Below are positions 12,563 to 24,500 of a stretch of DNA of 64,000 nucleotides, piece after piece (the stretch's first letter is position 1; the number at the start of each line of letters is the position of its first letter). Both the position numbers and the translations under genes were made by a program. Under the pieces are notes generated by a model. It saw nothing but the letters and a program-made list of their open reading frames with translations. It made no database searches and was not told where the DNA came from. Origin of the DNA: Triplophysa rosa (lineage: Eukaryota; Chordata; Actinopteri; Cypriniformes; Nemacheilidae); NCBI RefSeq assembly GCF_024868665.1, contig NC_079890.1, positions 4,930,361 through 4,994,360 on the forward strand. The letters run 5' to 3'.

Positions 12563-15500
12563 ATGGCTTCTAGACATTTTACAGAAGACGTCGGGACGCA
12601 CGACTCACGTGAAATTAAAGAAGAGAAAGGAGGAAACGACGGCAGCGACGATGACTCTACTGCATCAAGTTACAGTTACACAGGCTCAGGTTTCTCAGAG
12701 TAAGAAACGTCGACAAATAACGATTTTGTTAACTAGAATGTTTATTTGATTCTTTGCCGTGAACTTTTATTACTTGACATTTTAGTTATACTGTCAGATT
12801 TGCTGCATGTAAGTTAGTAAAGTGGACTATGTTGATCCCGAGTTTGAAAGATAGGTTTCTAAAGTTATCGTCTGTTGCCCTCTCTCATTCTTAGTGGAAT
12901 TTCTGTTTCCAATTCAAAAAGTCAGCCATCAGAAATAATTATATGCTACTCACCATCTTTAGTGAAGTTATGGACGTGGTTGCCAAGAGCTAACCACCAA
13001 GGCCATGTGACTTAATTTAGAAAGGGGATAAACGTCCGTCTGGCTCCATTGGCATTTAATTCAGTTTCATTTTTTTATTTTTGAATGATGGAGGCTGTTC
13101 TGTAGGGTCTGTGGCTTTCTCCTGCTGCAGCGTAGTGTTTGGCTTGGATACTTTTAAAATCTTTTTTATCTATTGGAAATCAAAATATAGACACTCATTA
13201 CATCACATAACATAACATGAAAGTTCAATAATAGAGACCAGCATGCTTGTCTTTTTTTATAAACGTGTAAATGAAACACCTACTTAACTTAACCTAACAA
13301 ACCCAACCTACTGTGGTGATAGAGAACTGTGTCGTCCATGGTGACCAGCACAATTGTTAAAAGTGTATTTGATCCTAGCAGAACTTGAATGTGCTGTGAT
13401 ATCCCGTGCTTTCTTTACAGCTGTTTGTTTTTGATTTTAAGCAAGAAAAGTCTTCATAAGTCAATCTTCAAAAATAAATTCCTGTTAGGGAAACTTTCCC
13501 CTTAACTTACACTTTCTCTATTTTTTAGGATAATATAAATATTTTAAATACTACCAGTAATATGAAACCATATTGTTTGTACTAATAAATCATTTTTACT
13601 CTATAATATTTAATAATAATTTGGTGGCCCTAAAATAGTTTGACAACTAAGCATCACAGCCACAAGATATCACAAGCACCTATTTACAATGTTTTTCAAG
13701 CTTAAAAATTTTACTAAAAAAAACGTATATAGGTGAAGCAAAGAAATAATTTCCTAAATAAAAACAAAGTTTTGATACTTTTTTCGGTTGTCAAAAAGTG
13801 GAACATTTCCATATGAATGCGGAAAAGTACACCTTTACAAAAATCACTTTAACACTATTTGCTTGCAGAAATAGCTCAAAGTGATAGGCTCATAATTTGT
13901 TTGCAGATGCTTGTTTTAACATATTGTTATAGACTGCGATGACAAAGAGATACTCTTGGGTGTGATTTAAATGTGTAAATACTCAAATTGTGGGAAATTG
14001 TGTTAGTGGACGTTTAAATTACTTTTCTAAACCTCCCTGTTTTGTGGCTCAGTGACCTAGAGCCAGAATGGCTAGATGATGTCCAGAAGAATGGTGAACT
14101 CTTTTATCTTGAGCTGAGTGAAGGAGAGGAAGAAGCTCTATTGGCCCAGGTGACCGCCAGTCAGTCCGCTGCCACTAACCACGTACGTTTCAGTGAAAAG
14201 GAGGTGGAGATTATCACAGACAGTGGTAAAAAGGAAGCGGATTCCAGCAATAAATCCGAAGCAAAGTTCAAGAAGTTTGCCAAGATTCTGAGACGAAGGC
14301 AATCATCTCAAAGAAAAGCAGTAAATGGAAAAGAGGGAGGAGCTCCCCAACGCCCCACATCCATCCTTAAAAATCAAGCGGGCCAGCGGCCTGGGGTGGT
14401 GGTACATCAGCAGCGTCTGAAGGACGTGTATGTGTATCTGAACCCTAAACGACTCTGCAGCTCTTCGCCCCCATATCCAGAGAAAGGGGGTCTGTTAGAG
14501 GCCTTGCTGGGTGTGGTGCACCGGCCAGGTGGAAATGCAGGGAAGAGGGGAGAAAAACTCACAATAAATGCATTGGTCCCTCACAGTCCCGCCAGCAAGT
14601 GTGCTGACATTCTAATCGGTAAGCATGACAGACAAGGATGTTGATTGTTTTTTATGTAGAGATGCTTTGAACATCCCCATTTTGGCTATAGACATCAATG
14701 ACCTTTAAGAGGAGTTTTGAAGAAAAGTGTGTTAGGCTAGACAATTGTTGCTCAACCCACTATAAAAAAACGAATAGACCACCTTGCAACTTCATCATAG
14801 CACCACTTACAGTACATTCTCTTCTGGAATGTAAATATCTACTTATGGCGCTTTTCCACTGCACGGTACCGTCAGGTTTAGTACGACTCGGCTCGGTACA
14901 GCTCATTTCCCTTCGGCTCAGTTTGCTTATCCACAGCAGTTCAGTTTAGTTTACTGCCGTAGCATCATTGTGAATGCGACAAACACACGCACAACACAGG
15001 AGTAATGGAGCATGTCGATGGCGGATGGCAGCAAAACAAAATACTTTTGAGAGTTTGAGAAATCATAATACAGCAAAAAATTATTTGGTTTGCTCGACGG
15101 CGCACCAGGGTAAATGATGTAGCATTTAGCATTGCGTTAAGGGTCTCAATCTCTATTTTACTGTCACGAAGCATTTAACGAAATGCCAATATTACGTATT
15201 AAAATGCATATTCATGTGTTGCAAATCCAGTGACGCTGGTAATGATTCTCTCTGCCCAATCAGTGATCTGTGTGTAAACACGTCACATTTTGGTATCGGT
15301 ACAGCACGCTTGGAACCTCCTCAACTGAGGTGGTACTTAAAAAGTATCAGGTACTAGGTACTGTACCCAGTGGAAAACCCCCCAAAAGTGAGCTATTCCG
15401 CGCCGTACCGTTCAGTACTATGCAGTGGAAAAGCGTCATTACTGTAACTATTAAAGTTGAGGGTTGGTGCCGTGCCTGTCCTAAATGTTCCCTTGTACAA

Positions 15501-18500
15501 CTGGCTGTTAAACAAAGCCAGTTTTATAGCACTTTTGCAAATAAAATCTTGATGGGAAATAACAAAACAGCTGCTTTCCTGGTTTTACTGTATTAGCAGT
15601 CAAGTGGTTTTTTGTTCATGTACTAAAATGAAATTCAAGGGAAACCCACAGTTGCTTTCTTCCACCAGAAAGACCACATTCCAAAAGAATTACACTGTGA
15701 AAATCTTTGGCCACCAGCTTTTACGACTGTTTCCCAAACCTCATCCATACTAAAGCAATTAGAATGCTTAAAAAACTTGCAGCATGCAAAGATAAGACCG
15801 TGCAGATCTACCAAAGGAAGGTGGAGGGTGGATGGCTTTGACAGGGAGCGTTTATTCTTTTTGTAGAAATATAATTTACCCAAGCGATTTGCTCAGCTCA
15901 TGCACTGAAGAATCCTATACTCCTCTTTGTAAGATACTAACATGTTCATGATCTTTGAGGATAATTATTGTCTTTTTTTGTAGGTGATGTCCTGGTTGCT
16001 GTAGACGATGTGGATGTTACCTCAGAAAACATTGAGAGAGTTCTGTCTTGTATACCTGGCCCCACACAGGTAGGTGTATCTTTGTATTTGTATAGCCATG
16101 AACCACACTATATGTAATAGACAATAAGCATACAATGCTTGAGGCAGTAAAACAAAAATTGAATTATGTATAAATGTATTGCTTTCTCACATACACCCAC
16201 TGTTTACCATCAAAACACATTTATTTGGTTGTTTGGGTTACTTTTATCATGTACAGTATGTGCTTTTTGAGACCCAAAACACTATCACTTTGAAGTCATA
16301 GTCCCAAAATGTTGAAAGTCACCCAATGGCCAAGGCTTGAAATCAAATCCTCAACTATTTTTTATCTCATCCCAGAATCAGTTAAAATGTAAATTACAGA
16401 AATCTTAAATTATTCATAGCTGTTTTGGACATAAATGGAATTGTGTCAGTTAAAGTGATTGTTGCCCCCCCCAAAAAAAATTGTCATCATTTATTCACCC
16501 TCATGTCATTTAAATATTTGTATGACTCTTTCTTAAAGAACATAAAGAGGATATTTAGAGAAATGTCTTGAGTCCATACATTGGAAGTCAATAGGGGTCA
16601 GTGTTATTTAGTTATCTACATTTTTATAAATGATAGTCAGACGCAAACTACTAAACTGAGTTCTCTTTCACGTCTTCTTACTCTGAAACGGACAAATAAA
16701 CACAGATATATGTCAAAATTCCCATATTAGCAAGGGTCCAAGTAAATGTAGTCCGTTTTATGATGTTAACAACTGGGAAACAAAACAGATGCGTCACAGT
16801 ATATTAGACCCGTATATCTGTATAGAGTGCTCTTAAAGGGGCAGCAGCATAATAAAGATCTCTGTTTATAATGTTCATCATACAACAAAGGACGGGCCCA
16901 AAACACTCACTCATATTAAGGTAATTGTGTTCTCCTTATATGAATTGTTAAGATAAAGAAAAAAGTAGCATGCAATAATTTAGTTGTTTAAATATGTGCT
17001 TTAAATACACTTTAATTACAGTACACTTTAAACTTTGTGTTGAAAGAGAGTATATGTAGAAGCAATAAAATCAATAATCATTATAACTTGTTTTCTATAT
17101 CAAACTAGACAGAACGTTAATGCCCTGGCAGTGGCAAATAGCTTTGGTTTTATATTTAATTTGATCACATTAACGTTTAAGTTGAGATTTACAGGAAATA
17201 TTTTAAGTTGTTAATTCTACTATGTAAAGGAAATACTGTTGTGCACTTTAAAGACAAACGTGTCTCCTTGGCTTGGCATTCGTCTCTGTGCAGTGTGAGG
17301 TGCGCAGTTTAAAGTCAAACGTCTCTCTCGGTGCATGCGTCTCTCCCTGCGGCACAAGTTGCGCAGTTTTTAAGTCAGATGTGTTTTGCATGCATCTCTT
17401 CAAGCCGCTCAGTTTTAAAGTTTAAAGGGGAGAGGTGTTTTAAATGACAATATTAAAGATTATATTAGTAAAACCCAATTTGTGGCGTTTGCGCTGCAAA
17501 GTACATAATAGGCTAAATACCCTCATTTCGGGGTTTATTTAGTTCAGAGGTGGGAAGTAATGAAGTACATTTACTTGAGTACTGTACTTAAGTACACTTT
17601 TTGAGTATCTGTACTATACATATGTATTCTTTTTTTCTGGATACTTTTTACTGTACTTCACTACATTTGAATGACAAATAGCTCACTTTTCATGCCACAA
17701 TTTTTTTTTTCTTTAGCCAACCGCCCCCTCCTTCCCTCGTTTGGGAGAGACTATTGCCTGCTCCTTCGAATATGATGCACCTGAATCAACTTGGTGTGTT
17801 AATTAGGGAGACATCCACAACATTTTGGGAGAAGGCATTGAGTTCAGTTGTGTATACTTTTCTGATTTAGTTATTATAAGCAAAAGATCCAACTAAACTT
17901 TTTTGGGGCGGTTTCCCTGACAGGGTTTAAGCCTAGACCCAGACTAATTCAAATGTTAGTGCCGTCTTGGTCGAAAACAACTCGCACTTGCATATCTTAA
18001 AGCATATCAGTGCGATTGCTTTGTCTCAAGATGCACACAGTAATGTTTGTTTGTAAAATATGTTTTTAAAAACGCCTTAAATATCCTAATTAAGATAAAG
18101 CCTAGTCCTGGTTTTGGCTAATCCCTGTCCGGGAAACCGCCCCTTAATCCGATTAATCAAATAAAATAATCTTCCAACTAATCGATTATCAAAATAATCG
18201 TTAGTTGCAGCCCTAAACACAACAGTTAAATTTAAAGAGTACATTCCTCAATATTTTTAAGGGCTTATTTTGGTTTATGGAGTGTCCGACAACAAGTTTA
18301 TGTACATACATGATGTAAAAATACTATTATTTCGTAATAATAAGCAGTTTTTATTTCCTTACTTCTTGACTGACTCTCAAATGATTCGTTCCGCGATTCA
18401 TCTGTGTAATCTCCGCCTTTCCGCCAGCGTAGTCTGATCTGATTGGTCAGATAGTGTAGTTTGCTGTGATTGGTCAGATGGTCTAGTCTGCTGTGATTGG

Positions 18501-21500
18501 TCAAATGGTCTAGTCTGCTGTGATTGGTCAAACGCGTTCAGCATGTGTCGCAAATGGACCTCCTATCATTACTGCTGTATTACGGTTTGTAGGTGGTTGG
18601 ATATTAACAGTGTTTAGAGAGAGATGGCGTCGATTTTACCTTACCAGTTCGAGCCCGAGTCTGACGAATCATTCTTTAATCCTTATACAGATGCCAGTAA
18701 GAAAAAGGACTGTTTTAGACACTTCTCTTGTAACAGTTAGTTATCACGGCATACAGTGTACGGTGTTCGTATCTTCAGATGTTATTATAACTATAGTACA
18801 CCACGCAGTTCTTGAAATAAAGACTTTGCGAGTTAATATGGTTGAACACTTACATTAGCGCAACGAGTTTATAGCTAACGTTAGGTAAACAAACAGTAAC
18901 AACCCCAAAAATAACGGTAACGTTAGCTAAACACAGACATGAGATAACGTCACACAAATTTAATTTTAAGTAAAGACAAAAATAAAGAGTCACACTTACA
19001 GGTTGTGATTCGGTGGAGCTTACAGGTCCAAATAAAGTTGGTATTGCAACATCTTTTAAGGAAAGACGTTTAATGTATCCTGCAGTAAAGGCGCCAAGAT
19101 TGATGAAGCAATCTTCGGTAAAATGACGCGCGCAAAGTAAAACGTTCGGTTTATACTCCTTTGGTGTCGTTTGAAAAATAAATAGTAACCATTTTTTCCT
19201 CAGAAGTTCTTCCTTTGGTAGTGAAAATAAGACTGACTTAGTTTCACTACATAGAACACAGCTTCTCTTAGACATGATGCACACGTCACGAACGAGCTAG
19301 TACAGTGTTTGGGGAGGAGAGAGTTAAGTTTTCGCAGTCAGTAGGCGGGGATTTTTCTAGTGACGTAGGTACATTGTGGTTAAAGATTCGGACAGGTCAT
19401 GGCTTGTTCGCGTGATTCAGAGTCGATTACCTTTTTTATAAGCTAATAACTTTGTTATTCGTTCACCTTCGGATTTACAACTTGGCAGATTGCTTACATT
19501 CAAACACGGCAAAATTAAACACTTCATGAAATGTATTTTTTATGATCTCGAGGAATGTACTCTTTAAAATGTCGACCAATTTGGCGCACATCAGATGAAA
19601 TTTTCTCATATGGTCGACCTAAAAAAATTTATGTCGACGAGATGGCAGGTTTGAGTGGAAAAAGATAGTCTCTGCGAAATGTCTCCCTGTGGTCAACAAC
19701 TAGACACATTAGGCTACTCAATATTGGTCTAAACCAATCGAGATATTAAGACCCGCTCTGATTGGCGGCAGAATCCTTACATGATAGGGCTGCAACTAAC
19801 GATTATTTTGATAATCGATTAGTTGTGATTTTTTTTCGATTAATCGATTAATCGTAAATGTAATTACATTTTGCTTATAATAAGTAAATCAGAATGGGAA
19901 AATATACACAACTGAACTATTATGCCTTCTCCCAAAATTTACACCTGGTGAGTTGATTCAGTGTGTCATATTAGAAGCAACTGACAATAGTCTCTCCCAA
20001 ACGTGGGAGCGAGGGGAGGGTCGGCCAAGAAATCATTTTTTGTGCCATGAAAAGTGAGATATTTGTCATTCAAATGTAGTGAAGTACAGTAAAAAGTAAA
20101 CAGAAAAAGTAATACTTAAGTACAAATACTCAAAAAGTGTACTTAAGTACAGTACTCAAGTAAATGTACTTCGTTACCCACCTCTGAACTAAATAAACCA
20201 CCAAATCAGGGTATTTAGCCTATTATGTACTTTGCAAAGTGCAAACGCCACAAATTGGGTTTTACTAATATAATCTTTAATTTTGTCATTTAAAACACCT
20301 CTCTCCTTTAAACTTTAAAAATGCGCAGCTTGAAGAGATGCATGCAGAACACGTCAGACTTTAAAACTGCGCACCTCGCGCTGCACGGAGAGACGCACGC
20401 ACCGAGAGACACGTCTGACTTTAAAACTGCGTACCTCGTGCTGCACGGAGAGACACGTGTGACTTTCAAACTGCGCACCTCGCGCTGCACGGAGAGACGC
20501 ATGCACCGAGAGACACGTCTGACTTTAAAACTGCGCAACATGTGCCGCACGGAGAGACGCATCCACGGAGAGACACGTCTGACTTTAAAACTGCGTACCT
20601 CGCGCTGCACGGAGAGACACGTCTGACTTTCAAACTGCGCACCTCGTGCAGCACGGAGAGACAAGTGTGACTTTAAAACTGCACATCTCGCGCTGCACGA
20701 AGAGACGCATCCACGGAGAACCACGTCTGCATTTAAAACTGCGCAGCTCATGCTGCACAGAGAGACACATCTAAAATGGTCATTTTAAAAGGGAAGAAGA
20801 CGCGCTTGATTTATAACTGCGCAGCTGGCAAGTGACGTCATAGACCAACTAATCGATAATGAAATTCGTTGACAACGAATTTCATTATCGATTATTATCG
20901 ATTTTATCGAGTAGTTGTTGCAGCCCTAGTGGAATGCACTTGAACACCGCCTCCAAAGAAGAATATCAACAACTACTTCTCTAGCCCCGCCCACTGGTTC
21001 GCGCTTGACAGTACTGAAGTAACACAAGTTGCGTGGAACCAGATAGAGCGAGCAAGCAATAAACATGCCGTTAAAGATCGTGCCTGGTTGTGGAAGAACA
21101 CAGTCGCTGCAAAACCTTCCTTCGGATTCCGACATTAGTAATGTGTGGTTGAAGTTTATTTTTAAAGACATTCCAGTGCACGTGGGTAAAACATTACCGC
21201 GGATGCCTTTGTGAACAAGGCACAGGTCGACACTGGATTTGCGGAGAGACTAAAATTAAAAAGCAGTGCTGTGCCGTCAATATTGGATCTGATAGAAATG
21301 GCGCAGCAATCTTATGTGATTACAACATTTTTGTACTATGCGTCACTATATGATGTTTAATTAACAAAGTTCGGGAGGAGCCGGAGCATATAATCAGCAC
21401 GGCCGGTCTACTATCAGCAATCACCGCATCTAGACAATCAGCCCTATTGAGCTCGCTTATAAATAGGGAAACCATCTTACCTGCTCTATCTCTTAAGATT

Positions 21501-24500
21501 AAGCAGCGACATTAGTTCGTAGCTATGTCCGAGACCCCCGCCAACAAAGATTTGTCTGCAAACCGCATCTCTTCAGCACCGCCTAGCGTTTCCCACCATT
21601 CCAGCTCGGGTTCGGTTTCAGGAAGCGATTCCCTGGCTTCATCGCGTGGCCGCCTGCTCCGCACCTCGCAAAGCAAAAGCCAGAGTTTGCACACCATCAC
21701 CAGGCCCAGGAAGATGTCCAACCCCTTCTCCGGCTTCTTCTTACACCTCAACACACAACACGATCCCCGCTTTCCAGAAATGGACCGTCCAGAGCCTACG
21801 ACTGGCTCTATCCAACGCGGACATCCATTTTCACAGGCGGATGACCAAGGCGGAGCTTTACGGCCTCTACGCCTCCTCCCAGACGGATGCCACCTTTCCG
21901 AAGTCCGTTTCCCAAAAAACCACCGACAAGCCGGGCACGGTTCGTGGTTCTCCCTATTCCCGGCCCGGGCAATCCACCTCCGCAGCTCGTCGCGGCCGCC
22001 CGTCGGCAAGTCGGAACAGCAGGCCATCCGCAAGCTCGGGTAACGCCACGGATTTCCCGGACGCTGGGGACCCCCCAGCCGAGAGTTTGCAGCAACTCGT
22101 CCCTCTAGCAGTAGGCCAGCTCAGTGATCTAGCCAACACTCCAGTCGTCAAGGCTAGCCGCCCTGGCGACTTAAGCTCACTAGCACCCGGAGCTCCGGTG
22201 CGTTATCACCCATTCCCCACCCCAGGCTCTTGGCCCGCAGCGCCTCTGTCGACAACCAGCGTGAGGCTGCCTCCGCTGGCGATGCAGGCGCCGGATCTCG
22301 GCCATCACACAGACACTTTAGCAGCCGCCGCTAGCGCGAGCATGCCTCCGCTAGCTGCTCAAGCGGCCGCCATCCCCTCCCTTCTCTCTCTTCCACAGTC
22401 CAGATCGCACTTCTCATTGGCCACGGCGACAGCGATGCCCGTGCCAATAAACGCACCGGCTTTGGAACCACCTCCAGTATCGGGAACATCAGAGCTCAGA
22501 TTTTGACAGGTGTGGATACAGACCTTTATTTACTTCTCTCACCTTTATCACCCCCGTCAACCGAGCGGCAGATCACTTACGGCGATCTATCTCTCACCTT
22601 TAAAAATCAGTCACCCAACCACACCCGCACTCTGTCATTCCCTGAATTCACCGTCGCCTTTTCCCGCTTCACTGATGTAATCTGCACTGTGTTCCCTCAT
22701 AGGAGACGCGAGCTGATCGATTACCTCGCCATCGTGGCAGAGCTCGCTCTTTCCTATGGGGGTACACACTTTTATACGTATCACAAACTTTTCTCAGCCA
22801 AATGCGCCATTCGCGTAGCTCAGTGGAACCAGTGCCCCTACTGGGGAGCACTGGACACTGAGCTACATAACAGAGTGTTCCTGGGCGTCCGCAATATTTC
22901 TTGCGCGGTATGCCGCTCAGTAGCGCATACCACAATCGAATGCCCCCTAGTCACTCCCTCTCTTCCCCCACGCTCAGCCTCAGCCTCACCTCCCAAATCC
23001 ACTTCCTCTGTACCGCGCCTGCCAAATCGCCCAGCAAACCAAACCTCTGGGCAACCCAGCAATTTCGAGGTTTGTAGGAACTTTAACATAGGCAGATGCT
23101 CTAGACAGAGATGTCGCTTCCTGCATGTGTGCACTTCCTGCAGCGGCGCACACGCTCGAATTGTTTGCCCAGTGTCACAAGCTCCAAATAAAAAACATAA
23201 AAATTACCCCTAGACTCCTGTGAATGTTTCTCGTTTGTCTTTTGAGTTATCTTCGCACCCCGACACCCAGTTCACTGGTTATCTCCTGAACGGTCTCGCG
23301 AAGGGCTTCGACCCCGGCGTCATCAGTCTTCCATCACACAGCTTAATATGCCCCAACCTCCAGTCTGCGCTCACCGAACCTGAGTCAGTCGATCTCCTCT
23401 TAAAAAAGGAGATAGATGCTAAATTCATTATTGGCCCCTTCGACGCTCCCCCCTTTACTGCGTTTCGCATCAGCCCCATTGGCGTAGCGACACGTAAATT
23501 TTCGGGCAAAAAGCGCCTCATTTTCGATCTCTCGTCACCGCACGGCTCTGCCTTTCCAAGCATCAACAGCCTCATTCCGATCGAGGAATTTTCTCTGCAC
23601 TATCATAACATCGATCAAGCCATCACTTTAATTAAACACGCCGGTCGCGGCGCTTGGCTAGCCAAAGTCGACATCACTTCCGCATTTAAAGTCATGCCCA
23701 TCCACCCAGACTTCTGGCACCTTTTCGGCATCCGATGGCGCAATAAATTTTACTTTTCTGTCCGTCTCACTTTCGGCTAAAAATTTTTTGACATGTTGTC
23801 AGAGGCAATTTGCTGGATTCTCTCAATTATGCACAATTATGCAATTATGCAATTCCCTACCTCATCCACCTACTAGACGATTTTTTAATCATCTCATCTC
23901 CCGATTTGTTTCCGGCGGCGCATCTAGCAAAAGTCCAGCAGGTTTTCGAAAATCTCGGCGTTCCCCTCGCCCCAGACAAAACTTCAGGACCGAGCATGTC
24001 CATCGAATTTCTCGGAATTAAATTAGACTCGCTTAAATTCCAGGCTTCTCTGCCAAAAGAGAAAATCGACAGAACGATCGTGATCGCTTCCGCCCTATTA
24101 GCTAATCCCCGCTGCTCCAAACGTGAGCTCCTGTCTGTTCTCGGCCATCTGAATTTCGCGATGAGAATAATTCCGCAAGGCTGCCCGTTCGTTTCACACC
24201 TCCTTTTTCTCTCGTCCTCCACACACGCTCTAGAGGACACGTTATCCATATCCAGCCCCTGCCTTGACGAACTGAGCTTATGGATAAAATTCCTCAGACA
24301 ATGGAACGGCTTGTCTTTTTTCTACAGTGACATGGCCTCCTCCCCCGCCGATATTCACCTGTTCACAGACGCTGCCCCTTCCACCGGTTTCGGAGGCTTT
24401 TACCAATGCCGTTGGTTTGCATCCACTTGGCCCCCCCAGCTTTTAGAGATTCCGCAGGCTTTAGCATCTTCAGCACTTTTCGAGCTGTATCCACTGGTCG

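Larger units (their letters stand above)
7702..12790. repeat. Tandem duplication, copy 2
   Basis: Second copy of 58-5202. Its left edge lies in a trmt10b intron and its right edge in intu intron 1, and both flanks read as the natural continuation of the two genes. This copy therefore appears to be the intact local arrangement. Confidence 0.95.
17230..20935. mobile_element. Long imperfect inverted repeat (composite transposon) with THAP exon inside
   Basis: The left arm (about 17230-18260) and the right arm (about 19545-20850) read as reverse complements in several blocks. One is a stretch containing cagaggtgggaagtaatgaa on the left, mirrored at 20160-20190. Another is taaaacccaatttgtggcgt at 17470, mirrored at 20245-20270. 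Others are a gattatcaaaataatcgtta segment near 18185, mirrored near 19800, and gtacattcctc at 18240, mirrored at 19550. Ends near 18215 and 20925 read tgcagccct, typical of hAT-type fish elements. The left arm is interrupted by a MITE at 17905-18143 and the right arm by about 200 extra bases. The loop holds a THAP exon on the minus strand and a small plus-strand exon. Confidence 0.65.

Noticed and set aside
15270..15596. ORF of 108 codons in intu intron 2
   Set aside because: It covers the end of a non-autonomous transposon and its flank, with no recognisable domain.
18298..18531. Minus-strand ORF with repeated LTNHSRLDH units
   Set aside because: It is the reverse reading of the 27-bp CCAAT repeat. 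The repeat is DNA-level; nothing suggests a protein.
20308..20751. Overlapping repetitive ORFs on both strands, resembling a repeat protein
   Set aside because: All follow the minisatellite unit; frames open on both strands show this is periodicity, not coding.
20325..20765. Possible CRISPR-like regular repeat
   Set aside because: Units adjoin without unique spacers, vary in length, and the DNA is vertebrate. It is a minisatellite.
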